From an uncultured Prevotellaceae bacterium (GTDB taxonomy: Bacteria; Bacteroidota; Bacteroidia; Bacteroidales; Bacteroidaceae): DNA of 55,492 nucleotides. Every line of letters starts with the position of its first letter. The first letter of the stretch is position 1. Below, in pieces: positions 26,429-35,593 of the stretch. The stretch covers positions 1-55,492 of the forward strand of contig CACXFT010000077.1 of assembly GCA_902767045.1 (NCBI GenBank), in the 5' to 3' direction. Below the pieces are notes generated by a model. The model was not told the DNA's origin, searched no databases, and saw nothing but the letters and a program-made list of their open reading frames with translations. The translations under genes were made by a program, and so were the position numbers.

Positions 26429-29400
26429 TTATTCCAAAGCGTCGAGCAGGATGAACGACGACCAGAACACCGGGTTGCTGAAGTCGTTCTCTTCGCATTG
26501 CCTGACGGTTTGCTGTGCCTGAATGAAGGCATCGTGTTTGGATAGTCCTTTCATCAGGTTGGCATAGAAGGTAGTCATCATCAGGTCGGTAGCTTTATCC
26601 GATACGCTCCAGAGGCTCATCAGCAGCGACTTGGCTCCGGCCTTTTTAAATCCGCGCTGAATGCCGAACACCCCGTCGTCTTTGATTTCGCCCAGTCCGG
26701 TTTGGCATGCCGAGAGCACCACCAGCTGTGCATCGCTGAGGTCGGTTTGTGCAATTTCCTTGGCGGTGAGAATGCCGTCGTCGATGCCTTGCGGCACCCG
26801 GTGGTTGGTGAGCGTGTAGTTGGCCCCGGCCAGCAGCAGTCCGGAGTAGTTGAGTGAGTTTTCGGTATCGCCTTCGTTATCGGCCACGGCAAAGGCCAGT
26901 TCGCGGTTTCCGCTTTTGGCATCGGTTTCAGAGATGGTGAATCCGTGTGTGGCGATGTGTATGAGTTGGAATCCCTGTCCGCTGAGCGCCTTGAAGGTTT
27001 CCTCCACCCCCTCTTCGCGCAGCAGGGGCAGTGTGTTGATGCTGTTTTGCGTGAGCTGTTCAACTATGGCGTTGGCCTCGTGCAGCGACCCTTCGAGGAA
27101 TCCCACACTGCCCCGGGTAACGAGCGAGTCGATGGCTCTGAAGTCTTCGTCGTCGATGTCGAAGAGTTCCGACTCGTCGTATTCATAGTCGCTGTAGTCG
27201 GCCTGACTAAGGTCGTTGCTGTTGACGATGTTCTTGGCATTGTTGTGTGCCTGCATGATTTGTTCTACGGAGAGGTCGTAGTCCAGTCCGCCGTATACCA
27301 CTGCTTTTCCGATGGCGGCATTGTTTCCGCGTTGAGCCACGGAGCGGGTTGATGAGAGCCGGTAGAGCTGGAACTGATCGTAGATGCGAGTAGAGTCGTT
27401 GCAATAGAGGTTTTCCACTGCGAGCTGATAGAGCATGCCCGCTGGTGAGAAGAAGATGTGGTTCACCCCGTTGAGTTCTTTCACGATGGGCTGCCAGAAC
27501 AATTTGCCCAGTTCCGTGCTGTTGTACACCTCATTCACGCAGAGTCGGTTAGAGAGTGCCTTTTTCAGGGGTAGTGAGTTGAATTTGAGGTCTTCGATGT
27601 CGCTGTCGCTGAAGAGTCTGATCATGCGTGGGGCTGTCCAGTCTTTGCGCAGGAGCAGGGCCACATAGGTTCTGCCGGCTCCCAGGATGTCTACGTTGGC
27701 AAATTCGATGGCCGCTTCGTTGTCGTTGAGACTCTTGGCAACGTCTTCAGCAGTTACATTCAGGTTTTCGGTGAAGTTGCCATACTCTTTGCATCCCCTC
27801 ACGAGTTCGCGCTCTAAGCTGTAGATGTCGCGGTTGAGCTTTTTCACGAAGTCGCCATCGCGTTCACCTTTATTTTTATAGTAGGCATCTTTCTGTTCCT
27901 GCAGGTCCACCAGCTTGTTGTATTTCTCGAGCATAGCATCGTTGGAACTGCGGCGCAGTATTTGCCGGAAGTCAACGTCGGAGTTGAGCAGCAGTCCTTT
28001 CATAAAGAGCAGCGAGTTATAGGCATCTGTCGTGAGCTGTGGGTTGCTCTGGTCCATGTAGGCCAGTGTGGGTGAATATTTAAAGATGTATTGTTTCTGG
28101 TTCCAGTAGTGTTCGCGTTCGCTGCTGGTTTGGTGGAGGAAGTTGTTTTTGATGAGGTCGGCCTGCATGTCGAAGGCCTTGCTGTAGTATTTCACGGCCT
28201 CGTTCATTTGTTTGTCTTCGCAGAGGTAAACGGCCAGGTTAAAGAGCACGATGATGTTATCGGGGTGGCTTTCTCCAAGAAGGCTGTTTTGCAGTTCAAG
28301 TGCCCGTTTAGTGTAGTCGATGGCGAGTGGCCGACAGTCGCTCATAAAGTTATAGATGCCCAGGTTGGTTAGAATCTTGGCATAGATAATGTTCATGGTG
28401 TCGCGCTTGTTCTGATAGATTTCGGCTGCCTGCATGGCATAGTCGATGGCCTTCACATAGTTTTGGTTTTGATAATAGAGTGTGGAAGCATCGTTGAGTT
28501 TCTGTGCATAGTCGGCACTGGCTGTGTTGTGGCGGCGGAACATGTCGAGTGCCTGTTCCATCAGTTGGAACCCCTCTTCTTTACGTCCTGCCTTGAAGGT
28601 GTAGTTGGCAATGTTTCCCATAGTGGAAGCCATGCCGAGCGAGTCGCGGCGCCGTTCAAATATGGCGAGTGCTTTTCGCTCATGTTCTATGGCCCGCTGG
28701 TAGTTGCCGTTGGTTGCGAAGATAGAAGCCTGCTTGCTGAGTGTTTTGGCATATCTGAGGTTTTGCGTTTCTCCCAGTCCTTCGCTGTTGATGTCGCTCT
28801 GGTTGGCATACTCATCGGCCTTGGCCAGGTCGCCTTGGTTTTTGTGCACCGCTGCCAGGTCGTTCAGACACCGGATGTAGTCGGGGTCTTGTTTCCCGCG
28901 GTTCTGTTCAATCACGGGCAGCGCCTTGAGCAGCAGCTCCCGGGCCTTGTCGTAGTTGTGCACATGAGAGTGGAAGGTGGCCGCGTTGGTGAGCAGTTTG
29001 CTATAGTTGAGCGAGGTGGTTAGCTGTGCTTCTTCAATGATGCGCACGGCCTCGTCGGCACATTTGATGGCTTCGGGGTAGTTGCTTTCTCGCTGGAAGG
29101 CGATGGCTCGGTTGTTGAGCACGGCTGCATGACTGGCGGGGTTTTCCTGCAAGTGTTTCTTGGCTTGTTTCTTGGCCTTTTTATCTATGTCGGCAGCTTT
29201 GCCCTGTGCACCCCCCGAGGCATAGAACACCTGCAGGGCGTTCAAGCAGGTGGCATATTCGGGTGTTCCCTTTTTCAACCGGCTGATGGCTTTCTCGGCC
29301 AGTCGGATGGCCCGTTCCTGGTCGCCCTCCTCTCCGCGTGCAGCGAAGAAAGAAGCCACGTTGCTCAGGGCCACGTTGAAAAACTGGTGCTTTTCGCCCA

Positions 29401-29833
29401 CCGACTTGCGGTAAAGGTCAACGGCTTCCTGTCCCAGAGCGATAGACTGGTTATAGTTTCCTTTGCGCGAGTAGATGGAGGCTTGGTCGCTCAGTGCGCT
29501 GGCCAGTTGCAGGTCGGTGCAGTCTTTAGAGGTACGCCGTACCTCAATTACTTCGTTTTGTAATTCTATGGCCTGGTCGATGTTGCCTTTCGCCAGCAGA
29601 CGTTGCACCATGGAGGTGAGCACCTCGGTATAGACATAGCCCTTTGTGGCTCCTTTTTGTTTGAAGAGTGTGATATAGCAATTATAAAGACTGTCGGCCT
29701 GAGTCCATTCGTGGCGACGTGCTGCGCGGTCGGCATCATCGATGAGCCGGTCGAGTTCTTTGTCTTGCGCGATTGCAGTAAGGGGGAGCAGCAATGCCGC
29801 TATTGATAACAGTATTCTATTCCTTCTCTTCAT
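26429..29833 (-). CDS. secreted TPR-CHAT protein (caspase-like peptidase)
   Basis: This 1134-residue protein starts at MKRRNRILLSIAALLLPLTA, a signal peptide cut near AIAQ. Residues about 30-600 are tetratricopeptide repeats (many ...A..Y...A....A). The C-terminal ~300 residues are a CHAT domain of the caspase/separase clan with an apparently intact dyad: His963 in HIATHGF and Cys1043 in LSACQTGLG. CHAT proteins are proteases usually held inactive by partners or ligands; the cut target here is unknown. The signal peptide implies activity outside the cytoplasm. Its start overlaps the 147-residue gene by 17 bp, so the two are translationally coupled. The frame extends upstream to 29896, but that start lacks a signal peptide at the N-terminus. 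Confidence 0.92.
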   Translation of the reverse strand: MKRRNRILLSIAALLLPLTAIAQDKELDRLIDDADRAARRHEWTQADSLYNCYITLFKQKGATKGYVYTEVLTSMVQRLLAKGNIDQAIELQNEVIEVRRTSKDCTDLQLASALSDQASIYSRKGNYNQSIALGQEAVDLYRKSVGEKHQFFNVALSNVASFFAARGEEGDQERAIRLAEKAISRLKKGTPEYATCLNALQVFYASGGAQGKAADIDKKAKKQAKKHLQENPASHAAVLNNRAIAFQRESNYPEAIKCADEAVRIIEEAQLTTSLNYSKLLTNAATFHSHVHNYDKARELLLKALPVIEQNRGKQDPDYIRCLNDLAAVHKNQGDLAKADEYANQSDINSEGLGETQNLRYAKTLSKQASIFATNGNYQRAIEHERKALAIFERRRDSLGMASTMGNIANYTFKAGRKEEGFQLMEQALDMFRRHNTASADYAQKLNDASTLYYQNQNYVKAIDYAMQAAEIYQNKRDTMNIIYAKILTNLGIYNFMSDCRPLAIDYTKRALELQNSLLGESHPDNIIVLFNLAVYLCEDKQMNEAVKYYSKAFDMQADLIKNNFLHQTSSEREHYWNQKQYIFKYSPTLAYMDQSNPQLTTDAYNSLLFMKGLLLNSDVDFRQILRRSSNDAMLEKYNKLVDLQEQKDAYYKNKGERDGDFVKKLNRDIYSLERELVRGCKEYGNFTENLNVTAEDVAKSLNDNEAAIEFANVDILGAGRTYVALLLRKDWTAPRMIRLFSDSDIEDLKFNSLPLKKALSNRLCVNEVYNSTELGKLFWQPIVKELNGVNHIFFSPAGMLYQLAVENLYCNDSTRIYDQFQLYRLSSTRSVAQRGNNAAIGKAVVYGGLDYDLSVEQIMQAHNNAKNIVNSNDLSQADYSDYEYDESELFDIDDEDFRAIDSLVTRGSVGFLEGSLHEANAIVEQLTQNSINTLPLLREEGVEETFKALSGQGFQLIHIATHGFTISETDAKSGNRELAFAVADNEGDTENSLNYSGLLLAGANYTLTNHRVPQGIDDGILTAKEIAQTDLSDAQLVVLSACQTGLGEIKDDGVFGIQRGFKKAGAKSLLMSLWSVSDKATDLMMTTFYANLMKGLSKHDAFIQAQQTVRQCEENDFSNPVFWSSFILLDALE

Positions 29834-30260
29834 CTGGTATGGTGGCTGGTTTGATAAAGAGCGAGTCGGCATCGTCGCGGAAGATGGTGGTGGCATTGTC
29901 GGTTTCCACCGTATTGGTAACCAGCTTGCCTTTCAGGTTTTTGATGATGTAGGCAAAATACTGTGGTGTAACCGTTTTCTCGGCCCCGTCTTGCTGTTCG
30001 ATGAGTTGTTTCACGGTGCCCTGGCACTTGCCGTTGAGGGTTACAATCTTGTGGCCGGCATGGTCGAAGAGCCTCACCATGCTTTTCTCGGGAATGCTGA
30101 GCACGGTGGTTGGAACAACCTTCTTGCGCACCGCCAGGAGGGTCTTTTCCTTACCCTCTACCTTCATCACTTCGCCCGTGACCGTATATACTATATAGGT
30201 CTGTGCGTGCATGGCCGTTCCTGCCATCAGCAAGAACAGCATCGTTAATAATTTTCTCAT
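29817..30260 (-). CDS. small secreted protein of the CHASE2/CHAT operon
   Basis: This 147-residue protein has a signal peptide (MRKLLTMLFLLMAGTAMHAQ) and a body starting TYIVYTVTGEVMKVEGKEKTLL with an expected short beta-rich fold (VPTTVLSIPEKSMVRLFD, ITV-like strands). I do not recognise the family with certainty. It is encoded between the CHASE2 and TPR-CHAT genes and overlaps the latter by 17 bp, which suggests a partner or inhibitor of the peptidase. That role is inference from context only. Confidence 0.8.
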   Translation of the reverse strand: MRKLLTMLFLLMAGTAMHAQTYIVYTVTGEVMKVEGKEKTLLAVRKKVVPTTVLSIPEKSMVRLFDHAGHKIVTLNGKCQGTVKQLIEQQDGAEKTVTPQYFAYIIKNLKGKLVTNTVETDNATTIFRDDADSLFIKPATIPDEEKE

Positions 30261-30327
30261 GTCTTTTTTGTCTGTCTGTTGTTGAATATGATAGGTGGGT
30301 TCTGTTAATTCCCACGGTTGTCTGTTG

Positions 30328-31494
30328 CTAAATTTCTTGAGCGTAGAGCGACTTTTTCCAGATGCTGATGTTGTATCGTTTCAGCACGGTGAGTATGCCC
30401 CGGTAGAGCAGCCGGCCTTCTCCGATGAACACGATGGTGGAGAGGGCCAGGATGGTGTCGATGTTGAAGTGGCCGCGTGTGTATAGCGCAAACGACCCCC
30501 AGGTGAGCAGCACCATCAATGTGAAGTAGATGAATTTCACATACAGCCCCGACGACATGATAAACAGCATGAGCGTGCTGCGCCGGTTGCGTGCCAAGGT
30601 TTTGAACACGGTGTCTACCACATTGGTCACACAGCCCGCAAAGAAAGCGATGAGCAGCACCAGCCAGAAACCGGCCTCTGAGACTTCGTAGCCTTCCATC
30701 ATGGAGAGTGTGGCGTATGCCAGAACGTGCAGGCCCGACATTTTGCCTATCGGTGTGTAGTGCATGTCGCCCTCTTCTTTGGTGGTGCCCACCAACACGA
30801 TGCGATCTTTGATGAGTTCGGGGTGCTTGCCGATGTCTTTCCACGACACCACGGGAAAGTCAACGGCCTTGAAATTAATGGTATGCTGGTTTTTCTTTCC
30901 TTTCACATCGAACCCCTCGGCCATGGCAATCTGTGCCGGCAGCGAGAACTTCTGTTCGCCCTTATAGTTATAGCTCACGTTGTAAGAGCGAATGCTGCGG
31001 GCCTCATCGGTCATGGCATTGGTGAATCCCTCGGTAACGTTCAAGAACTGGGTGAAGAAAGAATGAACGGAGCCGGTGAACTCGTGGCCGTTGTAGTTGA
31101 GCAGCTTGAAAGCCGTTACCAACTTGTCGGAGCAGTCGTCGGCATAATAGGCCAGCTTCTCGTCGCCTTCAACGTCGTCTTTTTCTCCCTCAAAAATAAT
31201 GTCCACCCCAATGCGCCGCGGCTCCATGCTATAGATGACGGCAATCAGGTCGGCAATGTCGCCCCGCTGGTGCAGTTCGGTCATGTCTACCAAGGTTATC
31301 AGGTCGCTTTGCTGTTTTTCGCCGGTGGCATTCATCACTTTATAATAGATGCTCGACATGGTGAACCCCCTGAGGGCGCGTGCCACCGGATTGAGAAACG
31401 ACAGGTTGAACGCGAAGAACACCAGCACACCAATCAACAGCAGCGAAATGGTGGTTACAATCAGGTGGTCGGGGTGGAATATCTTCTTGAGCAT
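30328..31494 (-). CDS. CHASE2-domain membrane protein without output domain
   Basis: This 388-residue protein has one N-terminal transmembrane segment (about 10-32), an extracytoplasmic CHASE2 sensor domain (about 45-270) and three C-terminal transmembrane segments (about 272-296, 315-343, 350-372). CHASE2 features are LITLVDMTELHQRGDIADLIAVI, RRIGVDIIFEG, FPVVSWKDI, LIKDRIVLVGTT and the final MSGLHVLAYATLSMMEG. CHASE2 normally feeds kinase, cyclase or GGDEF domains; none is present after the last segment. The next two genes encode exported proteins, so signalling may stay on the outer side of the inner membrane. Confidence 0.88.
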   Translation of the reverse strand: MLKKIFHPDHLIVTTISLLLIGVLVFFAFNLSFLNPVARALRGFTMSSIYYKVMNATGEKQQSDLITLVDMTELHQRGDIADLIAVIYSMEPRRIGVDIIFEGEKDDVEGDEKLAYYADDCSDKLVTAFKLLNYNGHEFTGSVHSFFTQFLNVTEGFTNAMTDEARSIRSYNVSYNYKGEQKFSLPAQIAMAEGFDVKGKKNQHTINFKAVDFPVVSWKDIGKHPELIKDRIVLVGTTKEEGDMHYTPIGKMSGLHVLAYATLSMMEGYEVSEAGFWLVLLIAFFAGCVTNVVDTVFKTLARNRRSTLMLFIMSSGLYVKFIYFTLMVLLTWGSFALYTRGHFNIDTILALSTIVFIGEGRLLYRGILTVLKRYNISIWKKSLYAQEI

Positions 31495-31530
31495 AACTAA
31501 TTGTTTAGGTTTAATGATTATTTAGTGATT

Positions 31531-31539
31531 GCAAAAGTA
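31531..31539 (-). promoter_or_regulatory. -7 promoter element of the CHASE2/CHAT operon
   Basis: The minus strand reads TACTTTTGC (TAnnTTTG), 36 bp upstream of the CHASE2 ATG at 31494. Confidence 0.6.
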
Positions 31540-31618
31540 GTGTATTTTTATGATATGAACAAATTTATGCAAAAGAAAATAAATTAAAAGAAAAGGAGTG
31601 GCGTATGGAAATAATTTG

Positions 31619-31627
31619 TATCTTTGC
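31619..31627 (+). promoter_or_regulatory. -7 promoter element of the porin gene
   Basis: TATCTTTGC matches TAnnTTTG and lies 50 bp before the porin ATG at 31678. Confidence 0.65.
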
Positions 31628-31677
31628 AGTCAAATGCAGTAACAAAACGAAACATAACACAACAAAACAATCACAAA

Positions 31678-32757
31678 ATGAAAGCAAAATCTATTTTAAG
31701 GGCTACATTGGCGATGCTGTTGGCGGCGTTCAGCAGCACCGCTGCCATGGGGCAACAGGCTCAACTCTCTGACATCGACTGGGCAAAGGAGATTACCAGC
31801 CGTGTGACCCTGAACGGATATGCCCAGGGGGGCTATTCGTGGCAAGACACGGAAAACAAGCATGCCAACGAGTTCAACCTGAAGAGAACCCTGCTTTGGG
31901 CAAAGGCACGCATCACCGACCGATGGTCGTTTCTTTTCATGTACGATTTCTCGAGCGTTGTACAGGAATTTTATACCGACTACAGGGTGACCCGCAACGG
32001 GGCTCTGGCGGTAAGGCTCGGACAATTCAAACATAGCTTCACCATCGAAAACCCGCTCTCACCAACGGTGCTGGAGCTGGTTGACGTGTATTCTCAGTCG
32101 GTGCTCTTCTTGGCCGGCGAGGGTCCCGATCCGCTGCACGGCGTTCAGTATGGGCGCGACCAGGGACTGATGGTGTATGGCAACCTGCTCAAAGACCGCC
32201 TACATTATGAACTGGCGGTGATGAACGGACAGGGGGTGAACGTGCACGACGGCAACCGGCAAAAAGACTATATCGGCCGCATAGAGGTGAAACCCATGCG
32301 GCAACTGCGAGTGGTGGCGAGCGGACAGCTGGGAACAGGCCATGCCATCGGCACTGCCAACTGGAACCCTGGTGTGAAGAAGGGCGACGACTATCGCCGC
32401 AATCGCGTGAGCGCTGGCTTTGAATGGAAAAGTGGCGCATACGCTCCCGGAGAATATAAAGAGGCACGACCGCTGAGCCTGCGCGCCGAATATCTGCAGG
32501 GAAAGGATGGCGAGGTGACGAGCCGAGGGGCTTACCTCACCACTTGCGTGCCCTGCACCAAGGGAATAGACGTGGTGGCGTCGGCCGACTTCTTCGACCG
32601 CAACGTAGACATGAGCTATAACCAGACGCAACTGACCATTGGAGCACAGTATTGGTTCTATAAGAAATGCCGACTGCAACTGCAGTACACGCGCACGCTG
32701 AGCCAGTTTCAGCAAGACTATAACTGGGTGCAGGCACAAATGCAAGTGGCCTTTTAA
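31678..32757 (+). CDS. phosphate-selective porin O/P-like outer-membrane protein
   Basis: This 359-residue protein has a signal peptide starting MKAKSILRATLAM and cut near AAMGQ. The rest is a porin-like beta-barrel with VTLNGYAQGGYSWQDTENKHANEFNLKRTLLWAKARI, LRLGQFKHSF-type turns, GRDQGLMVYG and a C-terminal aromatic strand ending in F. It matches the OprO/OprP family widespread in Bacteroidetes; real specificity is unknown. ATG 31678 was preferred to an upstream ATG at 31624, which lies between the promoter word and the signal peptide. The symporter gene follows after 43 bp. Confidence 0.85.
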   Translation: MKAKSILRATLAMLLAAFSSTAAMGQQAQLSDIDWAKEITSRVTLNGYAQGGYSWQDTENKHANEFNLKRTLLWAKARITDRWSFLFMYDFSSVVQEFYTDYRVTRNGALAVRLGQFKHSFTIENPLSPTVLELVDVYSQSVLFLAGEGPDPLHGVQYGRDQGLMVYGNLLKDRLHYELAVMNGQGVNVHDGNRQKDYIGRIEVKPMRQLRVVASGQLGTGHAIGTANWNPGVKKGDDYRRNRVSAGFEWKSGAYAPGEYKEARPLSLRAEYLQGKDGEVTSRGAYLTTCVPCTKGIDVVASADFFDRNVDMSYNQTQLTIGAQYWFYKKCRLQLQYTRTLSQFQQDYNWVQAQMQVAF

Positions 32758-32800
32758 GCAGGTTAGCAAACGATCAATAACAAACAACCATTAACGCAGC

Positions 32801-34324
32801 ATGTTTATTAAGATTTTCCTAACTATTGTTTTCCTGGCCGTGATGATTGCGGTGGGGGTTTATTCCCGCAAGCAGGCGGGAAGTGTTGACGGATTCGTTT
32901 TGGGCGGACGCTCGGTGGGTCCATGGCTCACGGCTTTTGCCTATGGAACGAGCTATTTCTCGGCAGTGGTGTTCGTGGGTTACGCCGGACAGTTTGGATG
33001 GAAGTATGGCCTTTCGAGCACTTGGATTGGCATTGGCAACGCACTGATTGGGTCGCTGCTGGCATGGCTGGTGCTGGGAAGGCGCACCAAGCTGATGACA
33101 CAGCACATTGAAAGCCGAACCATGCCCGACTTCTTTGGCACACGCTATAACAGTCAGAGCCTGCGCGTGGTGGCTTCGGTGATTGCCTTCGTGTTTCTCA
33201 TCCCCTACACGGCCGGGGTGTACAAGGGCATCTCAACCCTGTTCGAGATGGGATTCGGCATTCCATACGAATATTGCGTTATTCTGATGGCAATGCTCAC
33301 CGCCGTGTACGTGATCCTTGGCGGCTATAAGGCCACGGCCATGAACGACTTTGTGCAGGGCATGATCATGCTCTTTGGCATTGTGGTGGTGATTGCGGCG
33401 GTGCTGAACGTGCAGGGCGGTCTGGCTGCGGCCGTTGGAAAGATGGCCGCTCTGCCTGCCGACGATGCCCCCAACACCAACGGCATGTTTGCATCGCTCT
33501 TCGGACCAGACCCATGGGGACTGCTCGGGGTGGTGATTCTCACATCGCTGGGAACATGGGGACTGCCGCAGATGGTGGGCAAATTCTATTCTATCACCGA
33601 CGAGAGCGCCATTCGCCGCGGAACCATCATCTCCACCGTGTTCGCCTTGGTGGTGGCAGGCGGATGCTACTTCCTGGGAGGCTTCGGCCGGCTCTTCGGC
33701 ACACCGCCGGTGCTGCCTAACGGAAAAATGGCTTTCGACTCTATCGTGCCCTCGATGTTGGTAACACTGCCCGATGCCATCATCGCACTGGTGGTGCTGC
33801 TGGTGCTCTCGGCATCTATGTCTACCCTGGCCTCGCTGGTGCTCACCTCTTCGTCGACCATGACCCTCGACCTCATCTACCGCGACAAGAAATCGCTGCC
33901 CGGAGAGGTAGAGGAAGGAAGCATCAACGACGAAGTTTCTGAGCACATAGAACGCCGCAAAGTGGTGGTGATGCGGGTGCTCATCGTGTTCTTTATCGTC
34001 ATCTCACTGCTGATAGCTCTGAACCCGCCCACCTTCATCGCACAGCTCATGGGCATTTCGTGGGGAGCACTGGCAGGAGCCTTCCTCGCTCCGTTTATGC
34101 TCGGCCTTTATTGGCGCAGGGTAACACCGGCTTCGGTGTGGGCTTGCTTCGCATGGGGTGTGGGCATCACGGTGGTGAACATGATGGTGGGAAACCCCAT
34201 CAACCCCATCAACTGCGGAGCCATTGCCATGGTGGGAGGATTCCCCGTGGTGTGGATGGCAAGCCTGGTGAGTAAGAAAATGAACAAGCAACTGGTTGAC
34301 CGCATCTTTGCCTGCTATGCTTAA
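32801..34324 (+). CDS. sodium:solute symporter family protein
   Basis: This 507-residue inner-membrane protein has about 13 hydrophobic segments and the SSS family pattern: GFVLGGRSVGPWLTAFAYGTSYFSAVVFVGYAG, TMPDFFGTRYNS, YVILGGYKATAMNDFVQGMIM and WGLPQMVGKFYSI. It uses the sodium gradient to import a small solute such as an organic acid, amino acid or sugar; the substrate cannot be told. Placed after the porin, it may complete a two-membrane uptake route (inference). Confidence 0.93.
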   Translation: MFIKIFLTIVFLAVMIAVGVYSRKQAGSVDGFVLGGRSVGPWLTAFAYGTSYFSAVVFVGYAGQFGWKYGLSSTWIGIGNALIGSLLAWLVLGRRTKLMTQHIESRTMPDFFGTRYNSQSLRVVASVIAFVFLIPYTAGVYKGISTLFEMGFGIPYEYCVILMAMLTAVYVILGGYKATAMNDFVQGMIMLFGIVVVIAAVLNVQGGLAAAVGKMAALPADDAPNTNGMFASLFGPDPWGLLGVVILTSLGTWGLPQMVGKFYSITDESAIRRGTIISTVFALVVAGGCYFLGGFGRLFGTPPVLPNGKMAFDSIVPSMLVTLPDAIIALVVLLVLSASMSTLASLVLTSSSTMTLDLIYRDKKSLPGEVEEGSINDEVSEHIERRKVVVMRVLIVFFIVISLLIALNPPTFIAQLMGISWGALAGAFLAPFMLGLYWRRVTPASVWACFAWGVGITVVNMMVGNPINPINCGAIAMVGGFPVVWMASLVSKKMNKQLVDRIFACYA

Positions 34325-34371
34325 AAACACTTAAATAGCGTTGCCTTTCAAGAAAAAGTTGTAACTTTGCA

Positions 34372-34380
34372 GGTTGAAAT
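34372..34380 (+). promoter_or_regulatory. -7 promoter element of the GNAT-like gene
   Basis: TAACTTTGC matches the consensus, 15 bp upstream of the ATG at 34396, giving a short leader. Confidence 0.6.
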
Positions 34381-34395
34381 AAACAAATCAAATAC

Positions 34396-35553
34396 ATGAG
34401 TTCAGTAGAAATTAGAAAAGTTGAGGGAAAACGCGACCTGAAAACTTTCATTGAATTCCATTACGACCTTTACGAGGGTAACGCTTACGATGTGCTGAGT
34501 CTATACGAAGACGAGATAAACACACTGAGCAAAGACCGGAATGCTGCCTTTGAATATTGCGAAGCGGAATATTTTCTTGCCTACAAAGATGGCAAGGTGG
34601 CAGGCCGCGTGGCTGCCATCATCAACCATCGGGCCAACGAGAAATGGAACCAGAAAAGGGTGCGCTTCGGATGGATTGACTTTATCGACGACCACGAGGT
34701 TTCATCTGCGCTGCTGAAGGCTGTGGAAGACTACGGCCGAGAAAAGGGAATGACGGAGGCGTGCGGACCGCTCGGCTTCACCGACCTCGACCCCGAGGGC
34801 ATGCTCACATGGGGATTCGACCAGCTGGGCACCATCTCTACCATCTATAACTACCCCTACTACCCCCAGCACATGGAACAGATGGGCGGATGGGAGAAAG
34901 ACAACGACTATGTGGAGTTTAAACTCTTTGTGCCCAAACAGATGCCGGAGCGCTATGCAAAGATTGCCAAAATGATTGAAACACGCTATAACCTGCATGT
35001 GCGAAAGGTGTCGAAGAAAGAGGTGATGAAGGGCGGATACGGACTGAAAATCTTCCATCTGGTGAACGAAACCTATAGCGACCTCTACGGGTTTGCACCG
35101 CTCACCGACAAGCAGATCATGCAATACCTCGACCGCTTTATGGTGGCCATTGACATGGACATGGTTACGCTGGTGGAAGACTGGAACACACCCGACCACA
35201 AACTCGTGGGGGTGGGCGTTACGCTGCTCTCGCTTTCAAGGGCGGTGCAGAAGTGCAAGCGCGGCCGACTGTTCCCCTTCGGATGGTGGCACATGCTGAA
35301 GGTTATCAAGTTCCATAAAACCAACATCGTGGACCTGCTCATCATTGGCGTGCTGCCGGAATACCGCATGAAGGGAGTGAACGCCATGATGTTCTATCAC
35401 CTCATACCCTACTACCAGAAGTATGGCATTGAATGGGGTGAAACAAACGTGGAAATGGAAACCAACGACAGTGTGCAGAGCCAGTGGTCGGTGTTGGAAA
35501 CGGAACTGCACAAACGCCGCCGCTGCTATAAGAAAGTAATAAGTAATAAGTAA
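34396..35553 (+). CDS. GNAT-superfamily protein, YghO-like
   Basis: This 385-residue cytoplasmic protein resembles the YghO/GNAT-type family of Bacteroidetes. It shows FIEFHYDLYEGNAYDV, EYFLAYKDGKVAGRVAAIINHRAN, WIDFIDDHEVSSALLKAVEDYGREKGM, CGPLGFTDLDPEGML and IGVLPEYRMKGVNAMMF, the last two corresponding to acetyl-CoA-binding and substrate regions. Substrate is unknown. The last residues VISNK are encoded by AAGTAAT heptamers, and the stop codon lies in that array. Confidence 0.82.
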   Translation: MSSVEIRKVEGKRDLKTFIEFHYDLYEGNAYDVLSLYEDEINTLSKDRNAAFEYCEAEYFLAYKDGKVAGRVAAIINHRANEKWNQKRVRFGWIDFIDDHEVSSALLKAVEDYGREKGMTEACGPLGFTDLDPEGMLTWGFDQLGTISTIYNYPYYPQHMEQMGGWEKDNDYVEFKLFVPKQMPERYAKIAKMIETRYNLHVRKVSKKEVMKGGYGLKIFHLVNETYSDLYGFAPLTDKQIMQYLDRFMVAIDMDMVTLVEDWNTPDHKLVGVGVTLLSLSRAVQKCKRGRLFPFGWWHMLKVIKFHKTNIVDLLIIGVLPEYRMKGVNAMMFYHLIPYYQKYGIEWGETNVEMETNDSVQSQWSVLETELHKRRRCYKKVISNK

Positions 35554-35587
35554 CACCTATTCACTTTTCACTTTTCACTTTTCACTA
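35534..35587 (+). repeat. heptamer arrays AAGTAAT and TTCACTT
   Basis: Three AAGTAAT/C units (35534-35554) overlap the end of the GNAT-like gene. Four TTCACTT/A units (35560-35587) end 6 bp before the parE ATG. Confidence 0.9.
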
Positions 35588-35593
35588 TGAATT

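Noticed and set aside
26429-29896. upstream start of the TPR-CHAT gene at 29896
   Set aside because: It would put 21 unrelated residues before an obvious signal peptide and overlap the preceding gene far more; 29833 fits better.
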